64,000 bases of DNA from Fischerella sp. PCC 9605 (GCF_000517105.1 NZ_KI912153.1:297507-361506), one strand, 5' to 3'. Shown: positions 8,690 to 20,455, counted from the stretch's first letter. The notes: a model not told the origin generated them from the letters alone. Numbers and translations are program-made.

Positions 8690-9811
8690 ATGCAAGCAGT
8701 TACCTCTGAATCTCATTCAATGGATGCCGCAAAACAAGGACTACCAGTAACAATTATTACTGGTTTTCTCGGTAGTGGAAAGACAACTTTACTCAATCAT
8801 ATCCTGACCAATCAGCAGGGTTTGAAAACCGCTGTTTTAGTAAATGAATTTGGTGAAATTGGCATCGATAACGAGTTAATTATCTCTGCTGACGATAATA
8901 ATATGGTGGAGTTAAGTAACGGCTGTATCTGCTGTACCATTAATAATGATTTGGTCGATGCCGTTTACAAAGTTTTAGAACGCCAAGAAAATATCGATTA
9001 TCTAGTTGTAGAAACAACTGGGCTTGCAGACCCGCTACCAGTTGCTCTCACATTTCTTGGCACGGAATTGCGAGATTTAACTCGTTTGGATTCAATTATT
9101 ACTGTTGTAGATGCGGCAAATTACAGCCTGGATTTATTTAATTCTCAGGCTGCTTACAGTCAAATTGCCTATGGTGATGTAATTCTGCTGAATAAGACAG
9201 ATTTAGTTTCTGAGGAAGAATTGCAAACTCTGGAAACCAAAATTAGGGAAGTTAAGGAAGGAGCGAGAATTATTCGCACCAAGCAGGCACAAGTGCCATT
9301 ACCTTTAATTCTTAGCGTTGGTCTGTTTGAATCAGACAAATATTTTGATACTGTCGAAGCGCACGATCGTGAACATCACCATCATGACCATGACGACAAT
9401 CATGACCACTCTGAATGCGGTCATGACCATCACGATCATGACCACGACCATGACCATGAACACCATCACCATCATCATTCCGATCACCTAGAAAATGATG
9501 GCTTTACCTCACTATCTTTTGAAAGTGATAAACCTTTTGCAATCAGGAAATTTCAGTATTTCTTAGATAACCAACTCCCTGATAACATTTTCCGTGCCAA
9601 GGGAATTATGTGGTTTGATGAAAGTCCCAAACGGCATATTTTCCACCTTTGCGGCAAGCGCTTTACTTTGGATGATGATGAGTGGAAAGGTGAGAAGAAA
9701 AATCAGTTGGTGCTGATTGGGCAAAATTTAGATCGCGAACAATTGCAAGAACAACTAGAAAACTGCCTGTGTATTCCTTCCACTTCTCGTGGCAAAGGAT
9801 TTGGAAAATGA
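8690..9811 (+). CDS. CobW/COG0523-family metallochaperone GTPase with histidine-rich loop
   Basis: The 373-residue G3E GTPase has a P-loop GFLGSGKTT at residues 25-33, the family's CxCC metal-binding motif CICC at 79-82, the ETTG switch segment, and an NKTD guanine-specificity motif. A very histidine- and aspartate-rich stretch lies at about residues 222-264 between the GTPase and the C-terminal CobW_C domain (FHLCGKRF). COG0523 proteins deliver Zn2+ or other metals to client enzymes or store them; the His-rich loop points to zinc, cobalt or nickel. No Zur box was recognised in the 132-bp gap shared with cysS. The substrate metal is inferred. Confidence 0.9.
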   Translation: MQAVTSESHSMDAAKQGLPVTIITGFLGSGKTTLLNHILTNQQGLKTAVLVNEFGEIGIDNELIISADDNNMVELSNGCICCTINNDLVDAVYKVLERQENIDYLVVETTGLADPLPVALTFLGTELRDLTRLDSIITVVDAANYSLDLFNSQAAYSQIAYGDVILLNKTDLVSEEELQTLETKIREVKEGARIIRTKQAQVPLPLILSVGLFESDKYFDTVEAHDREHHHHDHDDNHDHSECGHDHHDHDHDHDHEHHHHHHSDHLENDGFTSLSFESDKPFAIRKFQYFLDNQLPDNIFRAKGIMWFDESPKRHIFHLCGKRFTLDDDEWKGEKKNQLVLIGQNLDREQLQEQLENCLCIPSTSRGKGFGK

Positions 9812-9873
9812 TGAATGCTGAATTATGAATTATGAAAAGTTTATAATTCATAATTCATAATTCATAATTATTT
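9812..9873. repeat. AT-rich inverted repeat between the CobW gene and dtd
   Basis: Repeats of AATTATGAATTATGAA on the left are complementary to repeats of TAATTCATAATTCATAA on the right, giving a long AT-only stem. It lies directly before the dtd start codon and may serve as a weak terminator or as a spacer repeat common in Nostoc intergenic DNA. Confidence 0.6.
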
Positions 9874-10326
9874 ATGCGTATTGTTGTCCAACGGGTTAAA
9901 TCATCTCAAGTCACAGTGAACGGTGAAATTGTCGGCAAAATTGGACGAGGACTAAACTTACTCGTAGGTATTGCTGAGACAGATACTGATGCCGAACTTG
10001 ACTGGATGGTACGTAAATGTTTGGAATTGCGGCTGTTTCCCGATCAAGAAGGTGGCGACAGGTGGCAAAAATCTGTACAAGAATTTGGCGGTGAGTTGCT
10101 GGTAGTAAGCCAGTTCACGCTTTACGGCAACTGTCGCAAAGGTCGCCGTCCTTCTTTTGACCGTTCAGCAGCCCCTCAAACAGCCGAAGATTTATATAAC
10201 CGTTTTGTTGCTAAGTTACGTGAGAGTGGTTTAAAAGTGGAAACTGGTAAATTTGGAGCGCTGATGCAAGTTTCAATCGAAAATGATGGCCCCGTGACTT
10301 TACTACTAGAAAAAGAAGCAAGCTAA
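9874..10326 (+). CDS. dtd: D-aminoacyl-tRNA deacylase
   Basis: The 150-residue enzyme recycles tRNAs mischarged with D-amino acids or glycine. It starts [15 protein letters not shown] as DTD proteins do, has the active-site motif SQFTLYG at residues 79-85 and the second signature NDGPVT at 137-142 (cross-subunit GP motif of the dimer). Length is typical. It lies 62 bp downstream of the CobW gene on the same strand, separated by the AT-rich inverted repeat. Confidence 0.96.
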   Translation: MRIVVQRVKSSQVTVNGEIVGKIGRGLNLLVGIAETDTDAELDWMVRKCLELRLFPDQEGGDRWQKSVQEFGGELLVVSQFTLYGNCRKGRRPSFDRSAAPQTAEDLYNRFVAKLRESGLKVETGKFGALMQVSIENDGPVTLLLEKEAS

Positions 10327-10430
10327 GTGTTTACACGTAGGTAAAAAATCTAGCCATAATCTAGACTTATTGGTACTAAATGGTGAGAGAATATTAATTT
10401 AAGCATCACAAAACTTTAAATACACTCAAA

Positions 10431-10766
10431 ATGGCAAAAATCCAGTTTTCAAGGGGTATCGACGAAGAAGTAATTCCAGAAGTGCGCTTGACGCGATCGC
10501 GCAGTGGTGAAAGTGGCACTGCAACGTTTATTTTTCAAAATCCAAAAGCATTGGATGTTGGCAATACCGAAGACATCACTGGCATGTACATGATTGATGA
10601 AGAAGGGGAAATAATCACCCGCGAAGTCAAAGGTAGATTTATCAACGGTAAACCAGAAGCGTTGGAAGCAGTTTACCTGATGAAATCCAAAGATGAATGG
10701 GATCGCTTTATGCGATTTATGCAGCGCTATGCAGAAGAAAATGGCTTGGGATTCAATAAATCTTAA
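10431..10766 (+). CDS. psb28: Photosystem II assembly protein Psb28
   Basis: The 111-residue protein begins [24 protein letters not shown] and contains [21 protein letters not shown] and [22 protein letters not shown] sequence, matching Psb28-1 along its length. Psb28 binds assembly intermediates of photosystem II on the thylakoid (CP47/RC47 modules) and protects them during biogenesis. It is a short cytoplasmic-face protein without membrane spans, as seen here. The 104-bp gap upstream contains an AT-rich promoter-like region. The gene is followed by a repeat-filled gap. Confidence 0.95.
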   Translation: MAKIQFSRGIDEEVIPEVRLTRSRSGESGTATFIFQNPKALDVGNTEDITGMYMIDEEGEIITREVKGRFINGKPEALEAVYLMKSKDEWDRFMRFMQRYAEENGLGFNKS

Positions 10767-10973
10767 TGAGTCATTGGTCATTAGTCATTGGTCATTGGTT
10801 AATAGTTAGTGGTTAGTGGTTAGTGGTTAGTAGGGGCGGGTTTCTATAAAATATCCCGTCATTTAAGCCCACAAGTATCAAAGCTAAACCCGCCCATACA
10901 GTAATTGATGGTTGATTGGAACAAACAATAACCAACAAACAACACATGCCAAATGACAAAGGACAAATGACTA
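10767..10973. repeat. Heptamer repeat array with long inverted repeat between psb28 and moaB
   Basis: The left side has CATTGGTCATTAGTCATTGG and then GTTAGTG heptamers; the right side has AACAAACAA-type heptamers. In the middle GGGCGGGTTT at 10834-10843 pairs with AAACCCGCCC at 10886-10895. These are short tandemly repeated repetitive sequences typical of heterocystous cyanobacteria. Confidence 0.8.
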
Positions 10974-11483
10974 ATGACTGCAATTCACCAACCCCACCCC
11001 GATCAACCAGGAATAACGGTAACTTGTGCTGTTGTTACCGTTAGCGATACACGTTCCCAAGAAACAGATAAAAGTGGTCAATTAATTCAGCAATTACTCC
11101 GTGATGCCAATCATGCAGTCGGAGCCTATACGATTATTAAAGATGAACCAACCCAAATTCAAGGGCAGTTAGAACTACTGGGTAAAACTTCCAATTTGGA
11201 TGCTGTGATTTTTAATGGCGGTACTGGCATCGCGCCAAGAGATACTACCTACGATGCTATAGAAAAATTGCTAGAAAAGACTTTGCCTGGGTTTGGTGAG
11301 TTGTTTCGATTTTTAAGCTATCAAGAAATTGGTTCGCGGGTGATCGCATCTCGCGCTGTTGCTGGTATTTATCAAAGTAAACTCATCTTTTCTCTACCTG
11401 GTTCCAGCAACGCCGTGCGCTTGGCAATGGAAAAACTAATCCTGCCAGAACTAACTCACCTAGTTAATTTATTGCGTCAATAG
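10974..11483 (+). CDS. moaB: Molybdenum cofactor biosynthesis protein B (MoaB/MogA family)
   Basis: The 169-residue protein of the MoCF_biosynth fold has VVTVSDTRS near the N terminus and the molybdopterin-binding signature NGGTGIAPRDTT, followed by LPGFGELFR and a C-terminal LPGSSNAVRLAM. The family acts in molybdopterin adenylylation. Whether it is MoaB or MogA cannot be settled by eye; the short length and the DTT..AI spacing favour MoaB. The ATG is embedded at the end of a repeat array, so the promoter lies within or before repeats. Confidence 0.88.
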   Translation: MTAIHQPHPDQPGITVTCAVVTVSDTRSQETDKSGQLIQQLLRDANHAVGAYTIIKDEPTQIQGQLELLGKTSNLDAVIFNGGTGIAPRDTTYDAIEKLLEKTLPGFGELFRFLSYQEIGSRVIASRAVAGIYQSKLIFSLPGSSNAVRLAMEKLILPELTHLVNLLRQ

Positions 11484-11677
11484 GACTGGTTAGTGGTTAG
11501 TGGTTGTAGAGACGTGCCATGGCACGTCTGTACATTGGTTAGTGGTTAGTGGTTAGTGGTAATTCTCCCCATCTCCCACTCTCCCCATCTCCCCATCTCC
11601 CCATTTCCCACTCTCCCACTCCTCCACTCCTCCACTCCCCCACTCTTCCCCAGTCCCCAGTCCCCAGTCCCTAAAAA
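11484..11677. repeat. Repeat cluster: GTTAGTG array, 28-bp palindrome, CCCCATCTC array
   Basis: Between moaB and ilvC (convergent genes) lie GTTAGTG heptamers, a 28-bp near-palindrome at 11506-11533 (arm GTAGAGACGTGCCA, one mismatch), more heptamers, then a pyrimidine-rich CCCCATCTC-type array to 11670. No gene is seen. Confidence 0.85.
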
Positions 11678-12718
<1,041 letters not shown>

Positions 12719-12731
12719 TTATTTTACCGAA

Positions 12732-13604
12732 TTATGGTACCGTTTCTCGATCAATTCTTTGGACTTCCTCATCAGATAATTTCACATCGAGGGCACGTAC
12801 AGAATCTTCAATGCTAGAAATTTTGCTAGCACCGGGAATCGGCAAGATACATGGTGACTTGGAACGCAACCAAACTAATACAATACAGTACACTGATACG
12901 CCTTTTTGTTTTGCTAACTGGGCAATAATCGAGATATCTTGCAAATTCTCATGGCGACGACTACCACCAAAAGGACTCCAAGGCAAAAAAGTCAAACCTT
13001 CAGTCTCACAATATTCCAGTACGCCATCAAACTCGGGCTGGCGATACCAAGGATTGTATTGGTTTTGCACCGAGACGATATCAATTACATCCCGTGCCCT
13101 TTGAATTTGTTCCACAGAAAAGTTAGAAACTCCCACAAAACGAACGATCCCCGCTTGTTGTGCTTCTTTGGCTGGTGTTAGGGATTCCTCAATGGTATAG
13201 TCAGGATCTGGTGCGTGATATTGCCATACATCAATAGGTTTATTACCACCTAAAGCCTCAAAGCTGATGCGAATAGTCTCACGTAAGTGTTTTGGGTTGC
13301 CATTACGTGTCCAGTTACCATTGGGACGCATCAAGCCACCCTTGGTTGCGACAATCACTTTGCTTGCATCGCCATCGTAAGTTTGCAAGGCTTTATGAAT
13401 CAATTGCTCGTTGTGGTGCTTATCTGATTCATCTTTGCAGTAAGAATCAGCGGTGTCTATGAAAGTGATTCCTAATTTCAAAGCGCGATGAATAACGTTA
13501 AGCGATCGCGACTCTGAGGGGCGGTTGCTTAACGACATCGGCATACCTCCTAAACCGATGGCACTAACATCAACACCTGTTTTTCCTAGTTGTTTTTTAT
13601 CCAT
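12732..13604 (-). CDS. Aldo/keto reductase
   Basis: The 290-residue TIM-barrel oxidoreductase has the catalytic tetrad readable as D50 and Y55 (DTADSY), K88 (VATKGG) and H130 (WQYHAPDP). Later GVSNFS and the C-terminal PIPGASK with SIED are the NADP(H)-binding signatures. It presumably reduces aldehydes or ketones with NADPH; the substrate is unknown. It lies upstream of ilvC on the same strand with a 58-bp gap, so co-transcription is possible, although no pathway link is evident. Confidence 0.92.
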   Translation of the reverse strand: MDKKQLGKTGVDVSAIGLGGMPMSLSNRPSESRSLNVIHRALKLGITFIDTADSYCKDESDKHHNEQLIHKALQTYDGDASKVIVATKGGLMRPNGNWTRNGNPKHLRETIRISFEALGGNKPIDVWQYHAPDPDYTIEESLTPAKEAQQAGIVRFVGVSNFSVEQIQRARDVIDIVSVQNQYNPWYRQPEFDGVLEYCETEGLTFLPWSPFGGSRRHENLQDISIIAQLAKQKGVSVYCIVLVWLRSKSPCILPIPGASKISSIEDSVRALDVKLSDEEVQRIDRETVP

Positions 13605-14232
13605 ATTTATGCTTTAGTTTTCAGCACTATTATCTATTGTTATTTACTAATTGGTCAGACCCTTCTTGACAATTCATCTCTCAAAAGGTTTATTGTTTTT
13701 TAATAAGCAACCTCAACAATTAAATAGTAACTGGGTGTGGATAAACAAAACTATGAGCGTCCTAACGATCATTATGACGACTGCATTGTTGTCAAAAAAT
13801 TTAGATAAGTATTTGCGAAAGTTAGTATGACCATATAGCTGCTACAGACCTTTTGCAAAAATAACTTTTGCCACCTGTAGGAAAGGGTTAAAAGTCAAGT
13901 AGGAACGAAAAAGATAACTACTTTTGCTACACCCCTAATCCATGCTGCGTCATACCTTTATTCATGTTCTTATCTTTTTGTAAAAAGTATAAATATAGAC
14001 ATTGACAAGTAGTATGTTTTTATAATTTGCAGAGATATAAATCAGTGAGCAGCAAATAAAGTGTAATTATATTGTTAAAATCAAGCAAATTGCATGATGC
14101 TTCAAATATGTTTGCTTAGATTGTAATATTACGTAAAAATACATAAAGTATTTTTATAAATCAAATCTTTTATATCAAAATTTATGAAAAGTAGAAAAAG
14201 CTGGAAACATTTACTTCAAGAAAGCTTCATAG
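13605..14232. other. AT-rich gap before an insertion sequence
   Basis: No open frame of interest and no RNA gene was seen in these 628 bases. The stretch becomes very AT-rich from 13970 on. It contains the aldo/keto reductase promoter at its left and the presumed left end of the insertion sequence at its right. Confidence 0.6.
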
Positions 14233-15458
14233 AACAGTTAGTAATCTTTAGTTATATTATGTGACGCTTTTGAAAATGTATTACTTTGAAATATCAATCC
14301 CTTTTTCTGGAGTCAATTTATGGCACACCCCAGGGAAGCAGTTCCTACCGTCACTTTTGTTGATAACTATTGTGCAACTTACCAGCACCTTTTCCCAGAA
14401 GTCAGAAGCTTTGAATTCTTCAAATGGCTGCATTTGGGTCTAATTTCTGATATTCCTCGTAAAACACTGCCTGCAATTGCCCAATATCTAGGTTTAAGCA
14501 ACCATCAATCTTTACTTCATTTTTTGACTGAATCACCTTGGCAAGTAGAAGAACTGAGAAATCAGAGATTATCTATTATTCGTCAGGTGTTAGAAGGAAG
14601 AAGTTTTACTTTGATCATTGATGATAGTGGAGATAAAAAGAAAGGTAAAACTACCGATTATGTAGACAGACAATATATTGGCAATTTAGGCACAGTCGAA
14701 AATGGAATTGTTTCAGTCAATGCCTATGCTTTTGTAGACGGTCTGATTTTTCCCTTAATTTTTAAAATTTTCAAACCTTTAAAAAGACTGAAACCGCAAG
14801 ACATCTTTAAAACAAAACCTCAATTAGCTGCCGAGATAATTCAAGAACTACAAGAGAGAGGGTTCAAATTTGACTTGGTATTAGCAGATACTGTGTATGA
14901 AGAATGCGATTCTTTGATTAGTGTCCTCAATCAATTTCAACTCAATTTCATCGTTGCGATTAGAAGTAATTATGGTTTTTGGCTAGCTCCGAGTCAGAGA
15001 CTTAGGTACACCAGATGGAAGAAATTCCACAGGCTGTTCTCTAAAGGCAAGACCGAAGAAAGCTACATTCGTGAAATTATCTTCGGAAAGCATCGACAAA
15101 CCCGCTATTGGCAAGTTACCACTGACCGAGAAAATTTTTCTGACAACTTTACTTTGTTCCTAATGAGTAATTTACCAGCATCTATTCCTTCAGCAGTACG
15201 TAATCCTTATGGATTAATAACTTGGTTAGAGTACGGCTGTAAGCACAGTAAAAATTACATAGGTTGGTCTGATTTCCGCGTCACTAATTACGAACAAATA
15301 GAACGTTGGTGGGAGGTAGTATGTAGTACTTACTTAATGCTTAGTTTACAATTTCATGTCTTCCAGCAAAAATCAAATCAAGCCATTACAAGCCAAAACA
15401 CCGAACTTATCGCTTAAATTATTTTTTGTTATTAGCCCTACTCCAGATTATTACTGTT
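14233..15458 (+). mobile_element. IS701-like insertion sequence (ends tentative)
   Basis: The transposase gene is bracketed by a candidate imperfect inverted repeat: AACAGTTAGTAATCT at 14233-14247 and, inverted, AACAGTAATAATCT from 15458 back to 15445. That gives about 1.2 kb, near the size of IS701-group elements. No convincing target duplication was found next to these ends, so the boundaries are uncertain although the transposase itself is secure. Confidence 0.5.
14320..15417 (+). CDS. IS701-family DDE transposase
   Basis: The 365-residue protein has the family's DD block (LIIDDSGDKKKGKTTDYV..QYIGNLG), a second Asp in LVLADTVYEE, and a C-terminal region with YGLITWLEYG.KHSK and QIERWWE.V.STY. 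The DDSG.KK.G block followed by Y.R.Y.G is diagnostic for IS701-type members of the IS4 superfamily. GGAG lies 7 nt upstream of the ATG, and the frame is uninterrupted, so the element could be active. It inserts between the aldo/keto reductase and a DUF4359 gene. Confidence 0.9.
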   Translation: MAHPREAVPTVTFVDNYCATYQHLFPEVRSFEFFKWLHLGLISDIPRKTLPAIAQYLGLSNHQSLLHFLTESPWQVEELRNQRLSIIRQVLEGRSFTLIIDDSGDKKKGKTTDYVDRQYIGNLGTVENGIVSVNAYAFVDGLIFPLIFKIFKPLKRLKPQDIFKTKPQLAAEIIQELQERGFKFDLVLADTVYEECDSLISVLNQFQLNFIVAIRSNYGFWLAPSQRLRYTRWKKFHRLFSKGKTEESYIREIIFGKHRQTRYWQVTTDRENFSDNFTLFLMSNLPASIPSAVRNPYGLITWLEYGCKHSKNYIGWSDFRVTNYEQIERWWEVVCSTYLMLSLQFHVFQQKSNQAITSQNTELIA

Positions 15459-15591
15459 TTAATACTCAATGACAAGCAAAATATAGCCATCCTGATTTCA
15501 GTAGCATAGCTGCCTTAAGTTTCAGAAATAGAGGTAACTGCTGTTGTATTTACACTTAACGAGTCAGCTGCATCATTTCTACAAGAAAACT

Positions 15592-15996
15592 ATGAAGGCA
15601 TCATTGCGAAGTCGTCAAGGTATAAGTAAAAGCCTATTCACACTGATAGCGATCGCTGGTGTTGCAAGTGTAATGTCCTTTACCAACCCTAATAACAATG
15701 CCTATGTTGACTATGCCGCAAACCGACTTACCAGCGAGATTCAAAATGCTGTTTGTAAAGGGCCACAGTTGCCACAAGGACAGTTGTGGGAGGGTGTTAG
15801 CAAACTGACAGCCACTACCTGCAAATCTGGACTGGCAACAGGACTGGCTTTTCAAAGTAGTAATATCAAAGACGTTATTACTCAATCAACCGAGCGCCAG
15901 AACTTTTTCATTTTCAGTATCTATACTACAAAAGTCCCTGGATATAACTTTAGAACGATAGGCGCATTTGGTAATTTCCTGACGTTTCAAAAATAG
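15592..15996 (+). CDS. DUF4359 family exported protein
   Basis: The 134-residue protein carries an N-terminal hydrophobic segment (FTLIAIAGVASVMSF, about residues 14-28) followed by TNPNNNAYVDYAANRL, the DUF4359 signature (TNP...Y..Y....L), a Cys-containing middle (KGPQL, then TTCKSGLATG), and a NFFIFSIYTT.VPG...T.G..G.F end. Function is unknown; it is common in cyanobacteria. The ATG at 15592 is preferred over a TTG 48 nt upstream because it places the signal/anchor at the N terminus. Confidence 0.75.
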   Translation: MKASLRSRQGISKSLFTLIAIAGVASVMSFTNPNNNAYVDYAANRLTSEIQNAVCKGPQLPQGQLWEGVSKLTATTCKSGLATGLAFQSSNIKDVITQSTERQNFFIFSIYTTKVPGYNFRTIGAFGNFLTFQK

Positions 15997-16333
15997 CAGG
16001 GTTTTAGTGATAAGTAGATCGGCACAATTAAAGTTAACTCGTGAAGATCGTCATTTGTCATTTGTCATTTGTCATTGGTAGGGGCAAAGCATTTGTACTA
16101 GTACATTCAGTTTTGATGTCAAGATATATATACAAATGCTTTACCCTTACAGGCGTGTTTACTTTTCGTAACTCGCGTTATGTTTATTTCCACTCACCTA
16201 CTTAATTGAGTAGGCAATTATAGATTGTACCTATGGGTGATACTACAAAAACCTCAAAGGTTTGTACTGATGATGACGAAACGATGGTGCTCAGGAATGC
16301 CAAGATAGGTAGCAGAAGCGTATTTAAACTCTT
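15997..16333. repeat. Repeat-containing gap (GTCATTT array and inverted repeat)
   Basis: Four GTCATTT-type units near 16050-16075 precede an inverted repeat: GGGCAAAGCATTTGTA near 16082 and, about 45 bases further, TACAAATGCTTTACCC near 16131. The remainder is the upstream region of the nitroreductase gene. No gene is seen. Confidence 0.65.
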
Positions 16334-17866
16334 ATGCCAGAACTACGCCACTCCATAGCCCAGCACTACCACGAACGCACTAAGTATGACCCTGAAACTA
16401 TAGCCTCTAAACATAAGGGGTTAGACTGGGCAAAGCAACCTGTGCCGTTCAAAGAGTACAAAATTGGCTCGACTTTTGACCTCAAGCCCTACATTCAAGA
16501 TCAGCCTGAGGCTTTTGTCAACAACTCAGATACTCAATGGTGGCAAAGATTATCGCGGCTTTTGTTTTGCAGCTATGGACTGACTGCCAGAATGCCTTCT
16601 ATGGGAAGCGCGGTGTATCTCCGTGCTGCGCCTAGTGCTGGTGGTTTGTATCCAGCAGAGGTGTACGTAGTTTCTCGCGGTACGCCTTTATTGCCTCCAG
16701 GTCTGTATAACTATCAGTGTCGGACTCATTCCTTGATGCATTTTTGGGAAAGTGATGTTTGGCAAGCTTTGCAAGCAGCTTGTTTTTGGCATCCTGCTTT
16801 GGAAAGTACTCAACTGGCAATTATTACCACTGCTGTTTTTTATCGTTCGGCATGGCGCTATGAAGATAGGGCTTACCGCCGGATTTTTCTGGATACAGGA
16901 CACCTTTTGGGTAACATCGAGTTAGCAAGTGCTATTACTGACTATCGTCCTCATTTAATCGGTGGCTTTGTGGATGAAGCGGTCAATGAACTACTTTATA
17001 TCGATCCTCAACAGGAAGGAGCGATCGCAATTCTTCCCCTAGCTGATTTACTAGATATTAAACAAAACTTGCCCACATGGCGAACTGCCCTACCCTCCGC
17101 CACCGAAACTAATTATCCTGAAATTCCCGATGGTGAGTTGTTGAACTACTTTCACAAGGCCACCCAAATCCAACCAGGCACAACTGGCAAGCTGAATTTG
17201 CCGGAAGTCAAACAAGAAAAGTCCTTGGAGGATAAGTACAATTTTCCTTTCTGTCAAAAAATTTCTACTGCCACTACGCCCGTGCAGTGGGGCGAAAAGC
17301 TTGAAGACTTGGAAGCTACTATTCTCAAGCGACGTTCTACCCGTGCTTACACAGGTGAAGATTTAACATTTGATGAATTAAAAGCCTTACTTGATTTCAC
17401 TTATCAACCCCAAAATTACATCGACCAAGGTTTAGATATTTCTCCAGACTACTTTGACCTGAATTTAATAGAAACATTTATCGCCGTTTCCGGTGTCAAA
17501 GGACTTGAGTCAGGCTGTTACTATTACGCACCCAAAGCGCAAGAATTACGACAAATTCGCTTTAAAAATTTCCGTCGGGAGTTACACTTTCTCTGCTTGG
17601 GACAAGATTTAGGTCGAGATGCGGCAGTGGTGTTATTCCATACAGCAGATTTGAAGGCAGCAGTTGCTCAATATGGCGATCGCGTTTACCGTTATTTACA
17701 TATGGACGCAGGTCATTTGGGGCAAAGGCTGAATTTAGCCGCAATTCATCTTGGCTTGGGCGTCAGCGGTATTGGCGGCTTCTTTGATGATCTAGTCAAT
17801 GAAGTTTTAGGTATTCCTGCTGATGAAGCAGTGTTATATATTACTACATTTGGACGTCCCCGTTAG
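16334..17866 (+). CDS. SagB/nitroreductase-like protein with tandem domains
   Basis: The 510-residue protein has two nitroreductase-fold halves. The first (about 70-250) contains RAAPSAGGLYPAEVYV and GLYNY, typical of SagB-type FMN dehydrogenases; the second (about 310-505) begins LEATILKRRSTRAYTGE, contains SGCYYYAP and ends with HLGQRLNLAAIHLGLGVSGIGG. SagB enzymes oxidise azolines to azoles in modified peptides, but tandem forms are also stand-alone in cyanobacteria. No YcaO, precursor peptide or other modification gene lies nearby, so a peptide-tailoring role is not supported by context. It is monocistronic. Confidence 0.8.
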   Translation: MPELRHSIAQHYHERTKYDPETIASKHKGLDWAKQPVPFKEYKIGSTFDLKPYIQDQPEAFVNNSDTQWWQRLSRLLFCSYGLTARMPSMGSAVYLRAAPSAGGLYPAEVYVVSRGTPLLPPGLYNYQCRTHSLMHFWESDVWQALQAACFWHPALESTQLAIITTAVFYRSAWRYEDRAYRRIFLDTGHLLGNIELASAITDYRPHLIGGFVDEAVNELLYIDPQQEGAIAILPLADLLDIKQNLPTWRTALPSATETNYPEIPDGELLNYFHKATQIQPGTTGKLNLPEVKQEKSLEDKYNFPFCQKISTATTPVQWGEKLEDLEATILKRRSTRAYTGEDLTFDELKALLDFTYQPQNYIDQGLDISPDYFDLNLIETFIAVSGVKGLESGCYYYAPKAQELRQIRFKNFRRELHFLCLGQDLGRDAAVVLFHTADLKAAVAQYGDRVYRYLHMDAGHLGQRLNLAAIHLGLGVSGIGGFFDDLVNEVLGIPADEAVLYITTFGRPR

Positions 17867-18000
17867 GAGAGTAGGGGAGATGGGGTGATGGGGAGGTGGG
17901 GAGAATAACCACTAACCCTTCGGGTTCGCTAGTCGCTCATGGGGGGAACCCCCAAGACCGCGCTAGCTCACCACTAACCACTAACTACTAACTGTTGACT
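17867..18000. repeat. Purine-rich array, dispersed palindromic repeat and heptamers
   Basis: GGGGAGATGGGGTGATGGGG, the complement of the array before ilvC, is followed by AACCCTTCGGGTT, then a GGGGGGAACCCCC palindrome and CCACTAACCACTAACTAC heptamers. It separates two convergent genes. Confidence 0.75.
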
Positions 18001-18020
18001 ATTGACTAAATTGAATAAAG

Positions 18021-18043
18021 AGCGATCGCAAAGCGCGATCGCC
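18021..18043 (-). terminator. HIP1-pair hairpin downstream of chlN
   Basis: Two GCGATCGC octamers at 18022-18029 and 18035-18042 are self-complementary and can form a short-loop stem, followed on the minus strand by CTCTTTATT. It lies 44 bases past the chlN stop and may terminate it, although the T tract is weak. Confidence 0.4.
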
Positions 18044-18086
18044 CCGTTCGTTTATCTACAGACAAATCAGCCAAGGGTGGAAATCT

Positions 18087-19626
<1,540 letters not shown>

Positions 19627-20430
19627 TTACGTGTTGGGGAAAAGACTGGCAATTTCCGAGTCGTCCAAACCGTTAGTTGACAGTTCTTCCCCTAAAAAAA
19701 TATCTGTATTTGCTTCACCCTTAAAAGAAGCTGTCTCGTTACCCCAAACATCTGATAACACGTCAGCAAATCCATTCTCGTTAGGTACAGCGGAAATTGT
19801 GTTATCTACTTCCTTGATCCCATCAAAGGAAATATCACCAAACTCGTCAGCTGCATCTGTTTCGTGCATTTGCTGGAACTCATTTTTTGAGTAGGGATCT
19901 TGGGGCGAGGAGTTATCGTCCTCCATACTACTCAGGGTTTCCGTAGCCATTGCCCTCAGTTCATCCCGCAACATCGTATCAGGAACCATGAGGGTTTCTT
20001 CATGGTTGTAGGTTACTTCCAAATCGTGAGCAATGGCATCGTTCCCAAAACCATCTGTCTCGGATGTTGTCAATGTTTCATCATGGGATTTCTCTTCCAT
20101 GACGGCTGCTGACTCATTGTCTTGTTGCGATCCTTCTGTTTTGGGAATATGATTACCCAGAGCAATGTCTGGATCGAAATTTAAATCCAGCACCTCAACT
20201 AGGGTATCAGCATCAGGATTCAATTTGGAGAAAGGTAGCATCAACTGCGCTAGCTTCGGTTCCAGCGCGTTAGCCACTCCCAGGATGAGGTAAGAAGGCG
20301 GTCGCTTGCCACCATCAGGTGTGTAAACTGATTCCACCTGCATGTGCAGCTTAATCCAGTCGCGATTGTTCTGAAAGAATTGCAACCACTTTTGCTTAAG
20401 CGAATCTGTAAAACTGTAAAAGAAAGCCAT
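19627..20430 (-). CDS. DUF5331-like protein encoded between chlL and chlN
   Basis: The 267-residue protein has a conserved N-terminal region of about 100 residues (MAFFYSFTDSLKQKWLQFFQ, then RPPSYLILGVANALEPKLAQLMLPFSKLNPD) and a long acidic, low-complexity tail rich in Asp, Glu, Ser and Thr. No membrane segment or catalytic motif is seen. The ATG at 20430 has GGATGAGAG just upstream; the frame extends further to overlap chlL, but that start lacks support. The gene follows chlL by 25 bp, so it is co-transcribed. I recall a DUF5331 protein in this position in other filamentous cyanobacteria, suggesting a role linked to dark chlorophyll synthesis, which is unproven. Confidence 0.75.
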   Translation of the reverse strand: MAFFYSFTDSLKQKWLQFFQNNRDWIKLHMQVESVYTPDGGKRPPSYLILGVANALEPKLAQLMLPFSKLNPDADTLVEVLDLNFDPDIALGNHIPKTEGSQQDNESAAVMEEKSHDETLTTSETDGFGNDAIAHDLEVTYNHEETLMVPDTMLRDELRAMATETLSSMEDDNSSPQDPYSKNEFQQMHETDAADEFGDISFDGIKEVDNTISAVPNENGFADVLSDVWGNETASFKGEANTDIFLGEELSTNGLDDSEIASLFPNT

Positions 20431-20455
20431 ACTCTCATCCTGAGAAAAAAATGAT

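Noticed and set aside
14233..15458. Exact IS boundaries
   Set aside because: Inverted repeats are imperfect and no matching target duplication was found, so ends are given only as tentative.
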